64,000 bases of DNA from Mycoplasmopsis californica (GTDB lineage Bacteria; Bacillota_I; Bacilli_A; Mycoplasmatales; Metamycoplasmataceae). The first letter of the stretch is position 1, and every line of letters begins with the position of its first letter. The stretch lies in contig NZ_CP007521.1 of NCBI RefSeq assembly GCF_000695835.1, positions 248,001 to 312,000 of the forward strand, in the 5' to 3' direction. The position numbers and the translations under genes were made by a program. Of the stretch, positions 23,169-33,438 are shown piece after piece. The notes beneath the pieces are model-generated. The model was not told where the DNA came from, searched no databases, and saw nothing but the letters and a program-made list of their open reading frames with translations.

Positions 23169-23199
23169 ATCAAAACATAAAGAGTTGCTTAGTTTGACA

Positions 23200-23321
23200 A
23201 CTATGAAGCATGCCAACCTCTTCTGTTTTGAAGGATGGTGGAAAGTCAGGGGGATTAATCTCCAACATGTTTTAGGTTTGAGGGAAAGACTCTTTTTGTT
23301 AGACAAAAGGAGTCATTTTTT
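23200..23321 (+). promoter_or_regulatory. Structured metK leader, candidate SAM-responsive riboswitch
   Basis: Two parts. The upstream part is closed by AAGCATG (23206-23212) pairing with CATGTTT (23266-23272) and encloses two further hairpins: CTTC/GAAG around 23217-23234 and GGGGA/TCTCC at 23250-23263. The downstream part is a 12-bp hairpin, GACTCTTTTTGT / ACAAAAGGAGTC (23288-23299 / 23303-23314), followed by ATTTTTT and the ATG. This hairpin holds the Shine-Dalgarno AAAAGGAG and also looks like a terminator. The layout is that of a switch controlling metK. I cannot match the aptamer to the S-box or other SAM classes I know. Confidence 0.55.
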
Positions 23322-24464
23322 ATGGAATATAAAAAGTTATTCACGTCCGAAAGTGTTGGGCAAGGACACCCAGACAAGGTTTGCGATCAAATTTCCGATA
23401 CTATTTTAGACGCTTATCTAGTTCAGGATAAATATTCACGCGTTGCTGTGGAAACAATGGCGAGCGGAAAAACATTGTTTATTTCTGGTGAAGTATCTTC
23501 TACTGTGACAGTGGATTCAAGTAAAATTGCTGAAAATATATTGAAAAAACTAGGTTATTTTACTGATGAATTAAAAATTATTGTTGATATCAAACAACAA
23601 AGTCCAGATATTAGTCAAGGTGTTGATTTAGGCGATGAAGAAATAGGAGCTGGCGACCAGGGAATAATGTTTGGTTACGCGACAAATGAAACGCCAAATT
23701 TTATGCCGTTAGCCCACACACTTGCACAAGAATTAGTGAAAAAAGCTGATAAATTACGCCAAAGTGGTGAGTTTAAGTGAGCAAAGGCAGACATGAAAAG
23801 TCAGGTAACTGTTGATTATACAAACCCTGAAAAAACTACGATTGATACAGTTTTGTTGTCAATTCAACATGATGAAAATTTCAATGAGCTGGAATTTAAA
23901 AATTTTATTAAAAAATTTATTATTACTCCTGTGTTAGCTGAATATGGTTTTGACAAAGCTAATAAAATTTTGATTAATCCAACAGGTCGATTTGTTATAG
24001 GTGGCCCAATCGGCGATACAGGTCTGACAGGTCGCAAAATTATAGTAGACACCTATGGCGGCGCTGCTCGTCATGGTGGTGGCGCATTTAGCGGAAAAGA
24101 TTACACAAAAGTAGATAGAAGTGCAGCCTACGCTTGCAGGTGAATTGCTAAAAATTTAGTAGCCTCTCGTTTAGCTGATAGAGTTGAAATTCAAGTATCA
24201 TATGCAATTGGCGTTGCTGAACCTGTATCTGTAAGTGTATATACATTTGGAACTGAGAAAGTTGAACGCCAGCTAATTGAAGAAGTTGTTTGAAAATTAT
24301 TTGACTTAAGACCATATGAAATTATTAAGAACTTAAAACTTCGTGACATTAAGTACGCACCAACTAGTTATTTTGGTCATTTTGGGCGCCAAGATCTTGA
24401 TTTACCTTGGGAAAGATTAAATAAGGTTGAGGAAATTAAGGAATTTGTGCGTGAAAGAATGTAG
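23322..24464 (+). CDS. metK: S-adenosylmethionine synthetase
   Basis: 380 residues, makes SAM from methionine and ATP. TGA-Trp at 23778, 24141 and later. Signature motifs: [14 protein letters not shown] near the N-terminus, [29 protein letters not shown] and GGGAFSGKD. Slightly short but complete. The start lies directly behind a hairpin that sequesters its ribosome-binding site. Confidence 0.97.
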
Positions 24465-24516
24465 ATTAAAAATAATTATGTTAAAATACTACATATAAAT
24501 TTTATTTAGAGGAACT

Positions 24517-24627
24517 ATGAGAAAAATTGTTAGACAAAAAAATAAAGAAAGAGCTGCTAAAAGAGTAGCTAAATTACAAAAAGAACAAGCAAGAGCAAAA
24601 AGAAGAGAATTAAGAGCTCAAGCATAA
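24517..24627 (+). CDS. 36-residue very basic small protein
   Basis: Begins MRKIVRQKNKERAAK, ends RRELRAQA; 15 of 36 residues are Lys or Arg, the rest mostly Ala, Gln and Glu, and a single helix is likely. It has a promoter-like TAAAAT (24482-24487), a ribosome-binding site AGAGGA six bases before ATG, and its own terminator, all of which argue for a real gene. Composition suggests binding to rRNA or the ribosome, but I recognise no family. Confidence 0.6.
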   Translation: MRKIVRQKNKERAAKRVAKLQKEQARAKRRELRAQA

Positions 24628-24676
24628 TAATTTACAAATTTATAATAATTAATTCATTACCCGTAGAGTGATGTAT

Positions 24677-24708
24677 CAAATAAGCCAAAATAATATGGCT
24701 TATTTTTT
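24677..24708 (+). terminator. Intrinsic terminator after the 36-residue gene
   Basis: AAATAAGCC / GGCTTATTT stem with A/T loop and T-run. Confidence 0.75.
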
Positions 24709-24754
24709 AAAAATGAGTAAATTACAGTGTAATTAGGAAATTTTATGTTATTAA

Positions 24755-24784
24755 AAAAAGTTCTTGCGTGGCAAGAACTTTTGT
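24755..24784 (-). terminator. Intrinsic terminator of the 5'-nucleotidase gene
   Basis: AAGTTCTTGC / GCAAGAACTT stem with loop GTG; minus-strand T-run follows. Eight bases after the stop of the nucleotidase gene. Confidence 0.8.
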
Positions 24785-24791
24785 GTAAATA

Positions 24792-26951
24792 TTATGAATT
24801 TTTAGGATCTTTGTAAATATTTGTGAATGCTTCGGTAGGAATATTAACTTTTTGGTTAGCTTTTATTTCTTCGGTTGAATATGCATCTATTTTTTTCTCA
24901 AACAATTCTTCTTTTAGTTGAGTACCATCTTTTGTAATGTGTTGTCCATAAGCCATTATTGAGTCGATTAATTTTCCACCTTCAAATGCTAGTGAAATAT
25001 CTTTTTCTTTTGTTAAATCAAGCATTTTGTATCCATCGCCGCCAGCAGCTATAAAGTCATTAGTTACAATGTAGTAATCTTGATCAGCGACAATATTTTT
25101 ACCATTGATTTTGAATGAGCTTTCTTTTGGTTTTCACACGTATGTTAACTTATCTAACTTAGCATCTTTTTCTTTGACTACATCTACATCGTATGAAACA
25201 TTTGACGATAATTGAGCAAATCCACCAGATTTACCTTTTGATAATCCGTGTTTAAGAGTATCGATTAATTTTGAACCTTTTACTTTAATAGCAGTAATTC
25301 TATTTCCAAATGGACTCAGTGCCAATAAATGTCCTTTATTTAAGTCCCCTTCAGTTAAATCTACTCTTAGACCACCACCGTTCATTAAACCTATTGTATT
25401 ATCAGGCGTTGGATTGGCTACGTTTTCAGGTTTGCTTCTTATATAATCTCAAACTAGGGCATTAGCAGCCATAATACCTAAACCAGTAGGCTTAACACGT
25501 CCAACTCAGTGAGGGGTTCCATCAATTTCAACATTTTGTGCGTGAAGTAGAGTTTTAGTGTTTTTAAATGCAGGTTGGCTTTTTTCTTTTTCGAATTCAG
25601 CTTCAAGTGCAGCTAATAGTTTAGCATTTGCACTAGTTTCATCTTTTGGTTGATTGTGAGTTGCGACATCAATTTGTCATATATTTCTTAAAACTTGTGA
25701 TAGTCTTTCGATTTTTCCAGTTTCGGTGTTGAATTCAACTTCAATATCACCTAATCATTTTGTGTAAGCTTCTGTTTGTGTAACATAAATGTCTGAATTG
25801 CTACTGTTATTTGCTTCCACATATGTGTGGCTGTGGCCATCTAAAACTAAATCTAATTCAGTTTTTTCAGTTTTATTAACGTTTTTAACTAAGTATTCTG
25901 ATGATCAAGTCGATTGGTTTCTTTGAACACCTAAGTGGGTTGTTGCGATAACGAATTTAATATCAGGATGAGCTTGTTTAATTTCTTTCATCACTTTAAT
26001 CGATTCTTCTGTCGGGTCTTTGAATTCAACTAAAGCAGAGTTTTTAGGGTGCGATGTGTAAGTTGTATCAGGTGTTGTAATTCCAAAAACAGCTACCTTT
26101 AAACCACTTTCAAGAGTTTTAACAATATAAGGAGTGAATACTCTTTGTCCAACTTTGTTTTGGTCATAACCTTCTGGTTTATCTGTTGTGCTTGAAAAGT
26201 CTTTGTAATAAATATTTGCTGATAAAAACGGCATTTTTTGAGCTTGGTCTTTGTTTAACTCATCATCTAAACTTTTAATATGATTTAAACCGTAGTCGAA
26301 TTCGTGGTTACCAACAGCGACCGAGTCATAACCCATGTTTTTGGCAATTTTTGCGATTGATTTTCCTTTATCAGAGTCTGAAAGAGGTAGTCCTTGAATT
26401 AAGTCACCAGCAGACAACAATAAATCTCTTTTTTTAGTTTTGATGAATTTGTCTGTTCCGATCATGCCTGAGTATAAATTGTATTTGTAATCATCAAATT
26501 TAATACGTCCATGCTCATCATTTGTGTGGAAAATTCTCACGGTTCTTATTTTTGCGTTTTGTTCTTTTTCAAGTTTTCTAACAGTTTCGAATTTAGCATT
26601 ATATTCTTTTTCAAGTGCGTCTAACTTAGTTTTAGCATCTTTGTATAATTTCTCAACTGACGCTTCGATTAAACTTTTTTTAGTTTGATCTTTTTTGACT
26701 TTATTGCTAGCTAGTTCTTTTTTATATTGTTGCAATTGGTCTGCAAATGTTTTTATTTCTTTATTATACTCTGTATAAGCCGCTCTATAATCGTGTTTCG
26801 CTTCTTCAAGAGAAGTTGCGGTGGTAGATTTAAGTGGTTTTTTCGGTGTTTTTTGATCATCGGTTTTGTTGCAACTTGCAGCGATAAACGGTAATGTAAT
26901 TACCGATGCATTAGCAATTAATCCTAGTTTTAAAAATATTTTCTTTTTCAT
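24792..26951 (-). CDS. 5'-nucleotidase / cyclic phosphodiesterase lipoprotein (UshA-like)
   Basis: 719 residues with TGA-Trp codons. Signal peptide with AASC and lipidated Cys27; residues ~45-125 form a Lys/Glu-rich coiled-coil stalk. Then a calcineurin-like metallophosphoesterase domain: FHTNDEHG, SAGDLIQG, VGNHEFDYG, TTHLGV, DGHSHTY (all metal sites present). The C-terminal 5'-nucleotidase domain contains NGGGLRVDL and SPFGNR. As a surface enzyme it would dephosphorylate external nucleotides so that nucleosides can be imported, essential for organisms that cannot make bases. Monocistronic. Confidence 0.92.
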
Positions 26952-27568
26952 AATATTTAATTCCTTAAATTCTTTTTATATATTATATATTAAGTTAAAA
27001 ATGAATTGTATTTAAGAAAATAAGACTTGATTGTGGAACGCTTATTAAGAAATTATTGTGGCAAAACAGCTTTAATTAATCAAATAAATTAATTGTTTGT
27101 GTTCAAAATACAAAAAAGATAACTTTAAATTAAAGTAACTCATTTCATAAATTTCCGATTTCTCAGTTATTTAGACTGATTTATACTGAAAAATATTGTT
27201 TTCGTTTATAAATAGATTTTGAATTATCTGACATGATTAAAAAATAGTTTTAATTCGAATAGTTTATTTATACACTTTTACTATTGCCGATTTTTAATCT
27301 AATCTCATTATTTTGAAAATTAAATTAATTTTCATATAAGTGTATTCAGATTAAATTATTTGTATTCTTTATTTTTCATAGTTATAGATGGGTTAATAGG
27401 TTAATAATATATTAAATTTATATTGATTTTATAAGACAGTGAAACTTCTTTAATGTTTAATAACTAAATATTGTTTTTTAATGAAAAAGTGTTTTTTTAG
27501 CTAAAATTTTGCATAAATATTGATTTTTTATAAAAAATATAAATATTATTTGAACAAAAAAATAACTT
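26952..27568. other. Intergenic, very AT-rich
   Basis: Over 600 bases between divergent genes with no supportable ORF or RNA. It holds an A/T palindrome (GAAAATTAA/TTAATTTTC at 27315-27333) of the kind expected by chance at this composition. Promoters of both flanking genes lie here. Confidence 0.5.
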
Positions 27569-27580
27569 TATGTTTATAAT
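27550..27580 (+). promoter_or_regulatory. lpd promoter
   Basis: TTGAAC (27550-27555) and TATAAT (27575-27580), 19-base spacing, then AGGAGG five bases before ATG 27609. Confidence 0.5.
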
Positions 27581-27608
27581 AAAAAAAATAATACACTAGG
27601 AGGAAAAA

Positions 27609-28970
27609 ATGGAACATTTTGATGTCGTTATTGTAGGTGGGGGTCCTGGAGGATATCCTCTTGCTATTTTACTTAGTAAAAAGGGCAAAAAAGTCGCATT
27701 AATTGAACGTAAGAATTTGGGCGGAACTTGCGTTAACGAGGGTTGCATTCCATCTAAAACTTTAATAAAGTCAGCAAAAGTATTTGAAACTGTTTTAAGT
27801 GCTGATAAATTTGGCATTAAAACCAGCAATCCTGTGCTAGATTTTGAAAAAGTTCAGCTACGTCGTAAAAATAACAAAATAGTAATTAATAACAAAATAA
27901 AACAACAGCTTTTAGATGCTGGAGTATCAATTTTTGAAGAAGAAGCGAGCGTTATCAATGAACATACAATAAGTTTGTTAAGCACTAATATTACATTTGA
28001 CAAATTGGTAATTGCAACAGGATCAAGAGCACGACTATTGGATATTCCTGGTTTTAGCGAGTCTTTAAAGAGCAAGGATTTAATTATAGCCTCAGATATT
28101 TTGGAATTAGATTCATTACCTAAAACACTTAATATTATAGGGGCTGGTCCAATTGCCCTTGAAATGGCTTATTTATATTCTACTTTTGGCACAAAAGTTA
28201 ACATCATAGATTCTGGAACTTTTATGCATAAATATGATTCGGACCTTGCCTTATCAGTTAAAAATTATATTATGCAAAGAGGTATCAAAATTTACGAAAA
28301 TACACAAATTCTAAGTATGGACGGTAAAAAATTACGTGTTAAAACCAATGAATTAGATGAGGAATTAATAGCGGATAAAACCTTGCTGGCTGTGGGCCGT
28401 CAAGCGAATGTTGAATCATTTAAAAAATTGAAACTAGAGTTAGGTTCAAACGGATTTGTTAAAGTGGATGATCGAATGCGTACGAGTATTGAAAACGTTT
28501 ATGCCCTTGGAGATGTGACGGGAATAATGATGTTATCATCTGTTGCTTATCGTAGCTCTGATATAGTAGCGCGTGAAATCTTAGGTCTAAAATCTAATCC
28601 TATAAACAGCAATCATATCGCATGAAGTGTTTATTTAAATCCAGAGTTCAGTGGCGTAGGTTTGACTGAACAACAAATTGAAGCTGAGGGTATTGATTAT
28701 GTTAAAGTAATAATGCCAGCTAATTCATTGCCTCGTTCATTAGCTGATGGTGCAGATAATCAATATACCTTTGTGAAAATTTTGGTTGAGAAATCAACAC
28801 ATAAAATTCTTGGTGCTTTCATGTTTGCGGAAGGTGCTCATTTATTGATTAATCAAATTTCTTTTGCGATGCAAAATAATATTACAATGGATAAATTGCA
28901 AGATGTTACTTTTACACATCCAACAATCGCAGAATCTCTATATTACATTTGAAAAATGAACGCATTTTAG
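27609..28970 (+). CDS. pdhD: Dihydrolipoamide dehydrogenase (E3), stand-alone
   Basis: 453 residues, TGA-Trp at 28623 and 28950. FAD-binding GGGPGG at the N-terminus, redox disulfide Cys41/Cys46 in GGTCVNEGCIPSK, NAD-binding GAGPIALEMA, FAD-binding YALGDVTG, and the catalytic His437-Glu442 pair in THPTIAES. It reoxidises dihydrolipoamide on lipoyl proteins. No pyruvate dehydrogenase E1 or E2 gene is adjacent, unlike most mycoplasmas, and no lipoyl domain is fused. A possible partner is the GcvH-like protein at 7.2 kb, though it may equally serve a PDH complex encoded elsewhere. Confidence 0.9.
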
Positions 28971-28991
28971 TTTTAATTGCCCATTTTTTGA

Positions 28992-29026
28992 AAAAAATCA
29001 AGCCAGTTTAGTTGGCTTGATTTTTA
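28992..29026 (+). terminator. Bidirectional terminator between lpd and the gltX operon
   Basis: AAAAATCAAGCCA / TGGCTTGATTTTT stem with 7-base loop; serves convergent genes. Confidence 0.85.
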
Positions 29027-29425
29027 ATCTACTAATTCAATATCGATTTTAAAAGTACCTATTGGATCATTATCCTGAGTGAGTAGTTCGTATTCAAAGT
29101 TAAATACATTGTCGCGGAATTTAGTTTTATATAAATAGCTTTTAAATCTTAATTCTCCGTGAGGGTTGTATACCACAGTTTTATTGTGCGTTTTTTTGAG
29201 TCTTAACTGGACGGTAGCGACATTATTGTTAATATTTATGCTTTTGGGATTTAATTCAATTTTTGTTTTTAGATTGTTGTCAGGGTCAGAAAAAGAAATT
29301 ATTTTGTAATCAATTTTTTCACCATCTTGTTCGATAGTTTCACTATAAAATTCAGCTTCAGCTTTAAAATTAGCGATATGTTCTTGGCCGTTTTGTAGGG
29401 CGATTGATTTAAATTTAATTATCAT
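29024..29425 (-). CDS. DUF1934/YwiB-like beta-barrel protein
   Basis: 133 residues, soluble, rich in beta-strand pattern. It shows the order of the YwiB/DUF1934 family: a strand with a charged turn around GEKIDY, a conserved strand ending NPHGELRF, and the closing pattern FEYELLTQDNDPIGTFKI. The family has a calycin-like barrel of unknown function. Overlaps the end of gltX by 4 bases, so it is translated with it. Assignment is by pattern only. Confidence 0.5.
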   Translation of the reverse strand: MIIKFKSIALQNGQEHIANFKAEAEFYSETIEQDGEKIDYKIISFSDPDNNLKTKIELNPKSININNNVATVQLRLKKTHNKTVVYNPHGELRFKSYLYKTKFRDNVFNFEYELLTQDNDPIGTFKIDIELVD

Positions 29426-30819
29426 TTATTTAATCTTTTTAAAACAACTTCTTCACCAAATAAAAAGATTGCTTTTGCCAATTCGGGACCATGTTCGGCA
29501 TAAGTTGAAGCTTTTCTAATTGGCATAAATAATTTTTTTCCACTTACTCCTAATTCATCTTTTGTTTCATTGATCGCTTTTTGAATGTTTTCAATAGTAA
29601 AATCAGTATTTTTTAACAATTTATAAAAGTGTTTTGCAACTTTAATTTCTTCGTCATTTAATCCAAAATCGCATTTATCATGATGCTCTTTATATTGGTT
29701 ATAAAAGTTTCTTAATTCAGAAATAGTTCCGCAGCTTTCTTTGAAGGTTTCAATAAATAATTTGTTTCAATTATCGTTTGCATCGATATTTAACATTGTA
29801 GCAAGTTGATCTGTGGTCTGATTTTTAAAGTATTGTTTAGAAAATCAATGCATTTTTACAATATCAAATTTTGAAGGAGATTTAGAAAGACGTTCAGGTT
29901 CAAATTTTTTAATAATCTCTTCTTTAGTCATTAATTCAGAAGCGTCCGCTGCAGTTCAACCCAAAAGTGCTAAAAAGTTAAAAATAGCTTGCGGCACGTA
30001 ACCTTCATTGCGATAGTCCTCAATAAATTGTTTTAGTGACGTATCACGTTTTGAAAGTTTTTTTCCTTCCATGTTCGTAATTACCGTTAAATGACCAAAC
30101 TGTGGATGTTGCCATCCTAAAGCGTTGTAAATTACAAGTTGTTTTGGGGTATTTGTAATATGTTCTTCCCCGCGTAAAACATGTGTAATCGCCATATCAA
30201 AATCATCTACAACGACAGCAAAATTATATGTTGGATAGCCATCTGATTTCATAATAACTCAATCCCCAATATCGGAAGAATTGAATGAAATACTTCCTCT
30301 AACTAGGTCATTCCAAGCTAATTCATTATTTTGTGGCATTGCAAAACGAATTGAATATGCACCATTTGCATTTCTTTTTTGTCTCTCTTCCTCAGAAATT
30401 TTTAGTCAATTTCTGTCATATTTAAATGAAGGGATACCTTTAGCATCCGATTCATCATGCTGAGCTTGTAATTCTTCGGGTGTATCATATGCTTTATAAG
30501 CACATCCAAGAGATATTAATTTATTTGCAATTTCTTTATAGCGATTTAATTTTTCACTTTGACGATAAGGTCCGCAATTTGGATTTGGATTTTGCGGACT
30601 TTCATCAGGAATAATGCCTAACCAAGCAAGGTTTTCAATCTGACTTCTTTCACCATCGATAACGTTTCTTTTAACATCAGTATCTTCTAATCTAAAGATA
30701 AAATCGCCATTAAAATGTTTAGCAAAAAGAAAAGAAAATAGTGCAGTTCTTGCTCCGCCAATATGCAAATACCCTGTTGGACTAGGGGCGTATCTTGTTC
30801 TTATTTTATTTGAAATCAT
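29422..30819 (-). CDS. gltX: Glutamyl-tRNA synthetase
   Basis: 465 residues, read through several TGA-Trp codons (e.g. in the segment after KYDRN). Class Ib: HIGH-type motif in [20 protein letters not shown]-type loop KKLSKRD, anticodon-binding alpha-helical domain at the C-terminus. Charges tRNA-Glu and, as usual when GatCAB is present, probably tRNA-Gln as well. Start 30819 follows GAGGTTA. Confidence 0.96.
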
Positions 30820-30882
30820 AGTAGTAACCTCAACTCATTTATATAATGCTAATATTATAATTATATGAAAAAATATTTTTTT

Positions 30883-30918
30883 CACTCAACAAAAAAACAC
30901 ACCCATTTTTGTTGAGTG
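30883..30918 (-). terminator. Terminator-like hairpin after the ABC transporter operon
   Basis: CACTCAACAAAAA / TTTTTGTTGAGTG stem (13 bp) with a 10-base loop, about 50 bases after the permease stop on the minus strand. The minus-strand T-run is imperfect (AAAAAAATATTTTTT). Confidence 0.55.
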
Positions 30919-30966
30919 TGGTTAATATAATTGATTAAAATCATATTTTCGAGTATATTTTCAGTA

Positions 30967-32721
30967 TTAATATGATTTTTTAATTTTTTTAAGTAATAAA
31001 TAACTGCTCAAATTAATAAATAAAATCGAGATAGTACCTATTCAAACATAAGTCATAGCTTTTTCGGGATGAAAATTTCTAGTGTCCATATTAATGGTGA
31101 TTTGGGTGCCGATTGTTAATTTATTTTCTGAAAAAATAGAATATGTAATCGAAGCTCTAAAGATTAATTCAAAATAAAATGTCGACATTGAGATTAGATC
31201 GAATTTAATTGAAGGTAATACATATTTAAAATAAATTGCATTATTTGAATAACCTTGCAAGCGCATATTAGCAATAATTTCTTCGTCAAGAGAATCTATT
31301 GCCTCAGTTATTTGCTTTGACATCGAGCTCATTTCGTGAATTCCGACTACAATAAAAATTATTGTAATTGCTGAAGTGAATAATGGTAAAAATAGGTAAA
31401 TAAAGACAATAGTAGGTAAAATTCTAATCAAAACATTTAACATTCGAAATGAAAACGCAAAGTAAGTTTTATTTAGTTTTATAGACTGCAATCTTATTGA
31501 AATTAAGGTTAAAATTATGCAAATTGCAAATGATGCAGTACTGAATTGAAAGGATTCTCAAAAAATTAATATTGGATTATTAGCTGTTAAATTAGAAAAA
31601 ATACTAAAGCCACTAAAATCTGGATTAAATAAATATTTAATGAATTGCACGGTGTTGTGTGCATTAACAGTTAAATATCGAGTTGTAGCTAGTGTATAGA
31701 TAGTTATCCCCACAAAGATAAGATATATACACGAAAGGATAATTTTACGAATATTTACTATTTTACTTAATTGTTCGTAGTTTGCAAAAGAGAATTTATG
31801 TTTAACTTTTATTTCTCTTGATTTAGCTTCAAAAAGATATTTTTTGAAGAAAATGTTAGCAATTTCGAGGATGGCGACAAAAATCACAAGCACTAATAAT
31901 GGGATGCCTAATTGAGCAAAAAGAGAGGTAGATGAAGAGCCATATTTTATAAGAGCGCCGATTCCTGGAAGACCTAAGGTACCAAGAATTGAAGATCATC
32001 GAATGTTTGATTCGAATGAAAAAATGAATAGAGCATTAAAGCGATGTTTGACACGAGGGAATATCTCTTTTAAAAAAGCTTTAAACGGCGAATTACCTTG
32101 ATTCAGTGACACGTAAAATGGTCGTATTTCAGTATTTTCAAGTATGTCAATATAATATTTGTGTAATCATAATCAAGTGAATCATGAATAAACAAGCAAT
32201 AAACTAAATTCAAATCTAAAAGTCCCTGATATAACTAAAATAAAGACCAGTTCAGGAATAGCTCTTAAAAATAATAAAAGAAACTTGAATATAACTGCAA
32301 TATATTTATTTAAACCTTTGCTAAAAGATAAATAAGCTGTCAATACAGCGAGTAAAAAACCGATAAATGTACCGGTCAAAGCATTTTGAATATTTATTCA
32401 TAATGCTTTAAAACTGTCAACTCATAAATTTGTGTATTCACCACTAAACGATCCCGTCACATAATCACTTTGATTCTTAAATTGAAATAATTTAACTATT
32501 TTTTGTCCGACTAAAGACCAGTTATTTCATTTGAAGTTACTGCTTTGTGCATAAAATGCTCAAAAAACTATTGCAATAACAAACAAAACTAAAAGATGTT
32601 TAAAGATTGGATGAATTTTTCAAGAAGTAGAGCTATTTGATTTATTGTTCCAATACGAATACTTAACACCTTTTCATCGTTTTGTTATGTTGTTTTTTGA
32701 ATTGCTTTTTTCAGTTCTCAT
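30967..32721 (-). CDS. p69: ABC transporter permease, fused double PhnE-like module (P69-type)
   Basis: 584 residues with many TGA-Trp codons. Two copies of a binding-protein-dependent permease domain in one chain: the first about residues 100-290, the second about 330-584, each with an EAA-like cytoplasmic loop (e.g. GTLGLPGIGALIKYG in the first, ELIFRASITYSIFSENKLTIGTQI in the second). Fused PhnE-type permeases are the third gene of the p37-p29-p69 operon of Mycoplasma hyorhinis. ATG 32721 lies inside the ATPase gene (37-base overlap). Transported solute is probably thiamine or its phosphates, from the TPP riboswitch. Confidence 0.82.
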
Positions 32722-33437
32722 TCTTCAATTTCGCTAGTTTTTTTATCGATTGTAATAGTTGAATTATTAATTACTATTACACGATTAAAATGTGTTTTAA
32801 TAAAACTGAGGTCATGTGTTATCACAAGAATTGTTTTTTGCATTTTATTCATTTTTTTCAGTAATGTCAGTACTTCTTCACTGGTTTGATTATCAAGATT
32901 TGAAGTTGGCTCATCAGCTAAAACGATATCTACATCACGTATAAGTAATTTAGCAATTTCTATTCTTTGTTGTTGCCCTCCGCTAAGTTCGCTAACGCGA
33001 TAAAAAGCTTTATCTAGAATCCCTAGAGAGTCTAGTATTTCAAATATTTTTATTTTTTGATCATTAGCAATTATGCTAAAAATCTTAAAGATAAAATTTT
33101 TGTAATCTACATAATTTCTTTTGATGTTATCATAAACATCTTCTGTATTAATAAGGTTTGGTTTTTGTGTTAGGAAGCCAATTTTTTTTATTATTTTTTT
33201 TCATTGATTTCGGTCGCAATCATAAATGTTTTTACCAAAAAGTTTAATTGTCCCATTTTGAACATTAACTGCCCTTACCAGAGCTTTGAATAGAGTGCTT
33301 TTCCCAATACCACTGGGACCAACAACCGCAACCATTTCGCCTGGTTGGATTTGTAAATTAAGATTACTTAATACTGAATTTTGACTAGTTTTATACTGTA
33401 AATTTACTGAATTTAACTCAATTATATTTTTATTCAT
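32685..33437 (-). CDS. p29: ABC transporter ATP-binding protein (P29-type, PhnC-like)
   Basis: 250 residues. Walker A GPSGIGKST near residue 38, Q-loop in FLTQKPN, signature LSGGQQQR, Walker B VLADEPTSNLD, H-loop THD. TGA-Trp at 33198. Energises the neighbouring permease. Starts one base before the stop of P37 is cleared (33437 vs 33439), so the three genes form a tight operon. Confidence 0.93.
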
Positions 33438-33438
33438 A

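Noticed and set aside
23107-23409. Plus-strand ORF including MKHANLFCFEGWWKV as a possible leader peptide for metK
   Set aside because: No ribosome-binding site; it crosses the base-paired leader and runs into metK in another frame.
27315-27333. GAAAATTAA/TTAATTTTC palindrome
   Set aside because: Pure A/T structure in an extremely AT-rich gap; no flanking gene or T-run pattern to give it a role.
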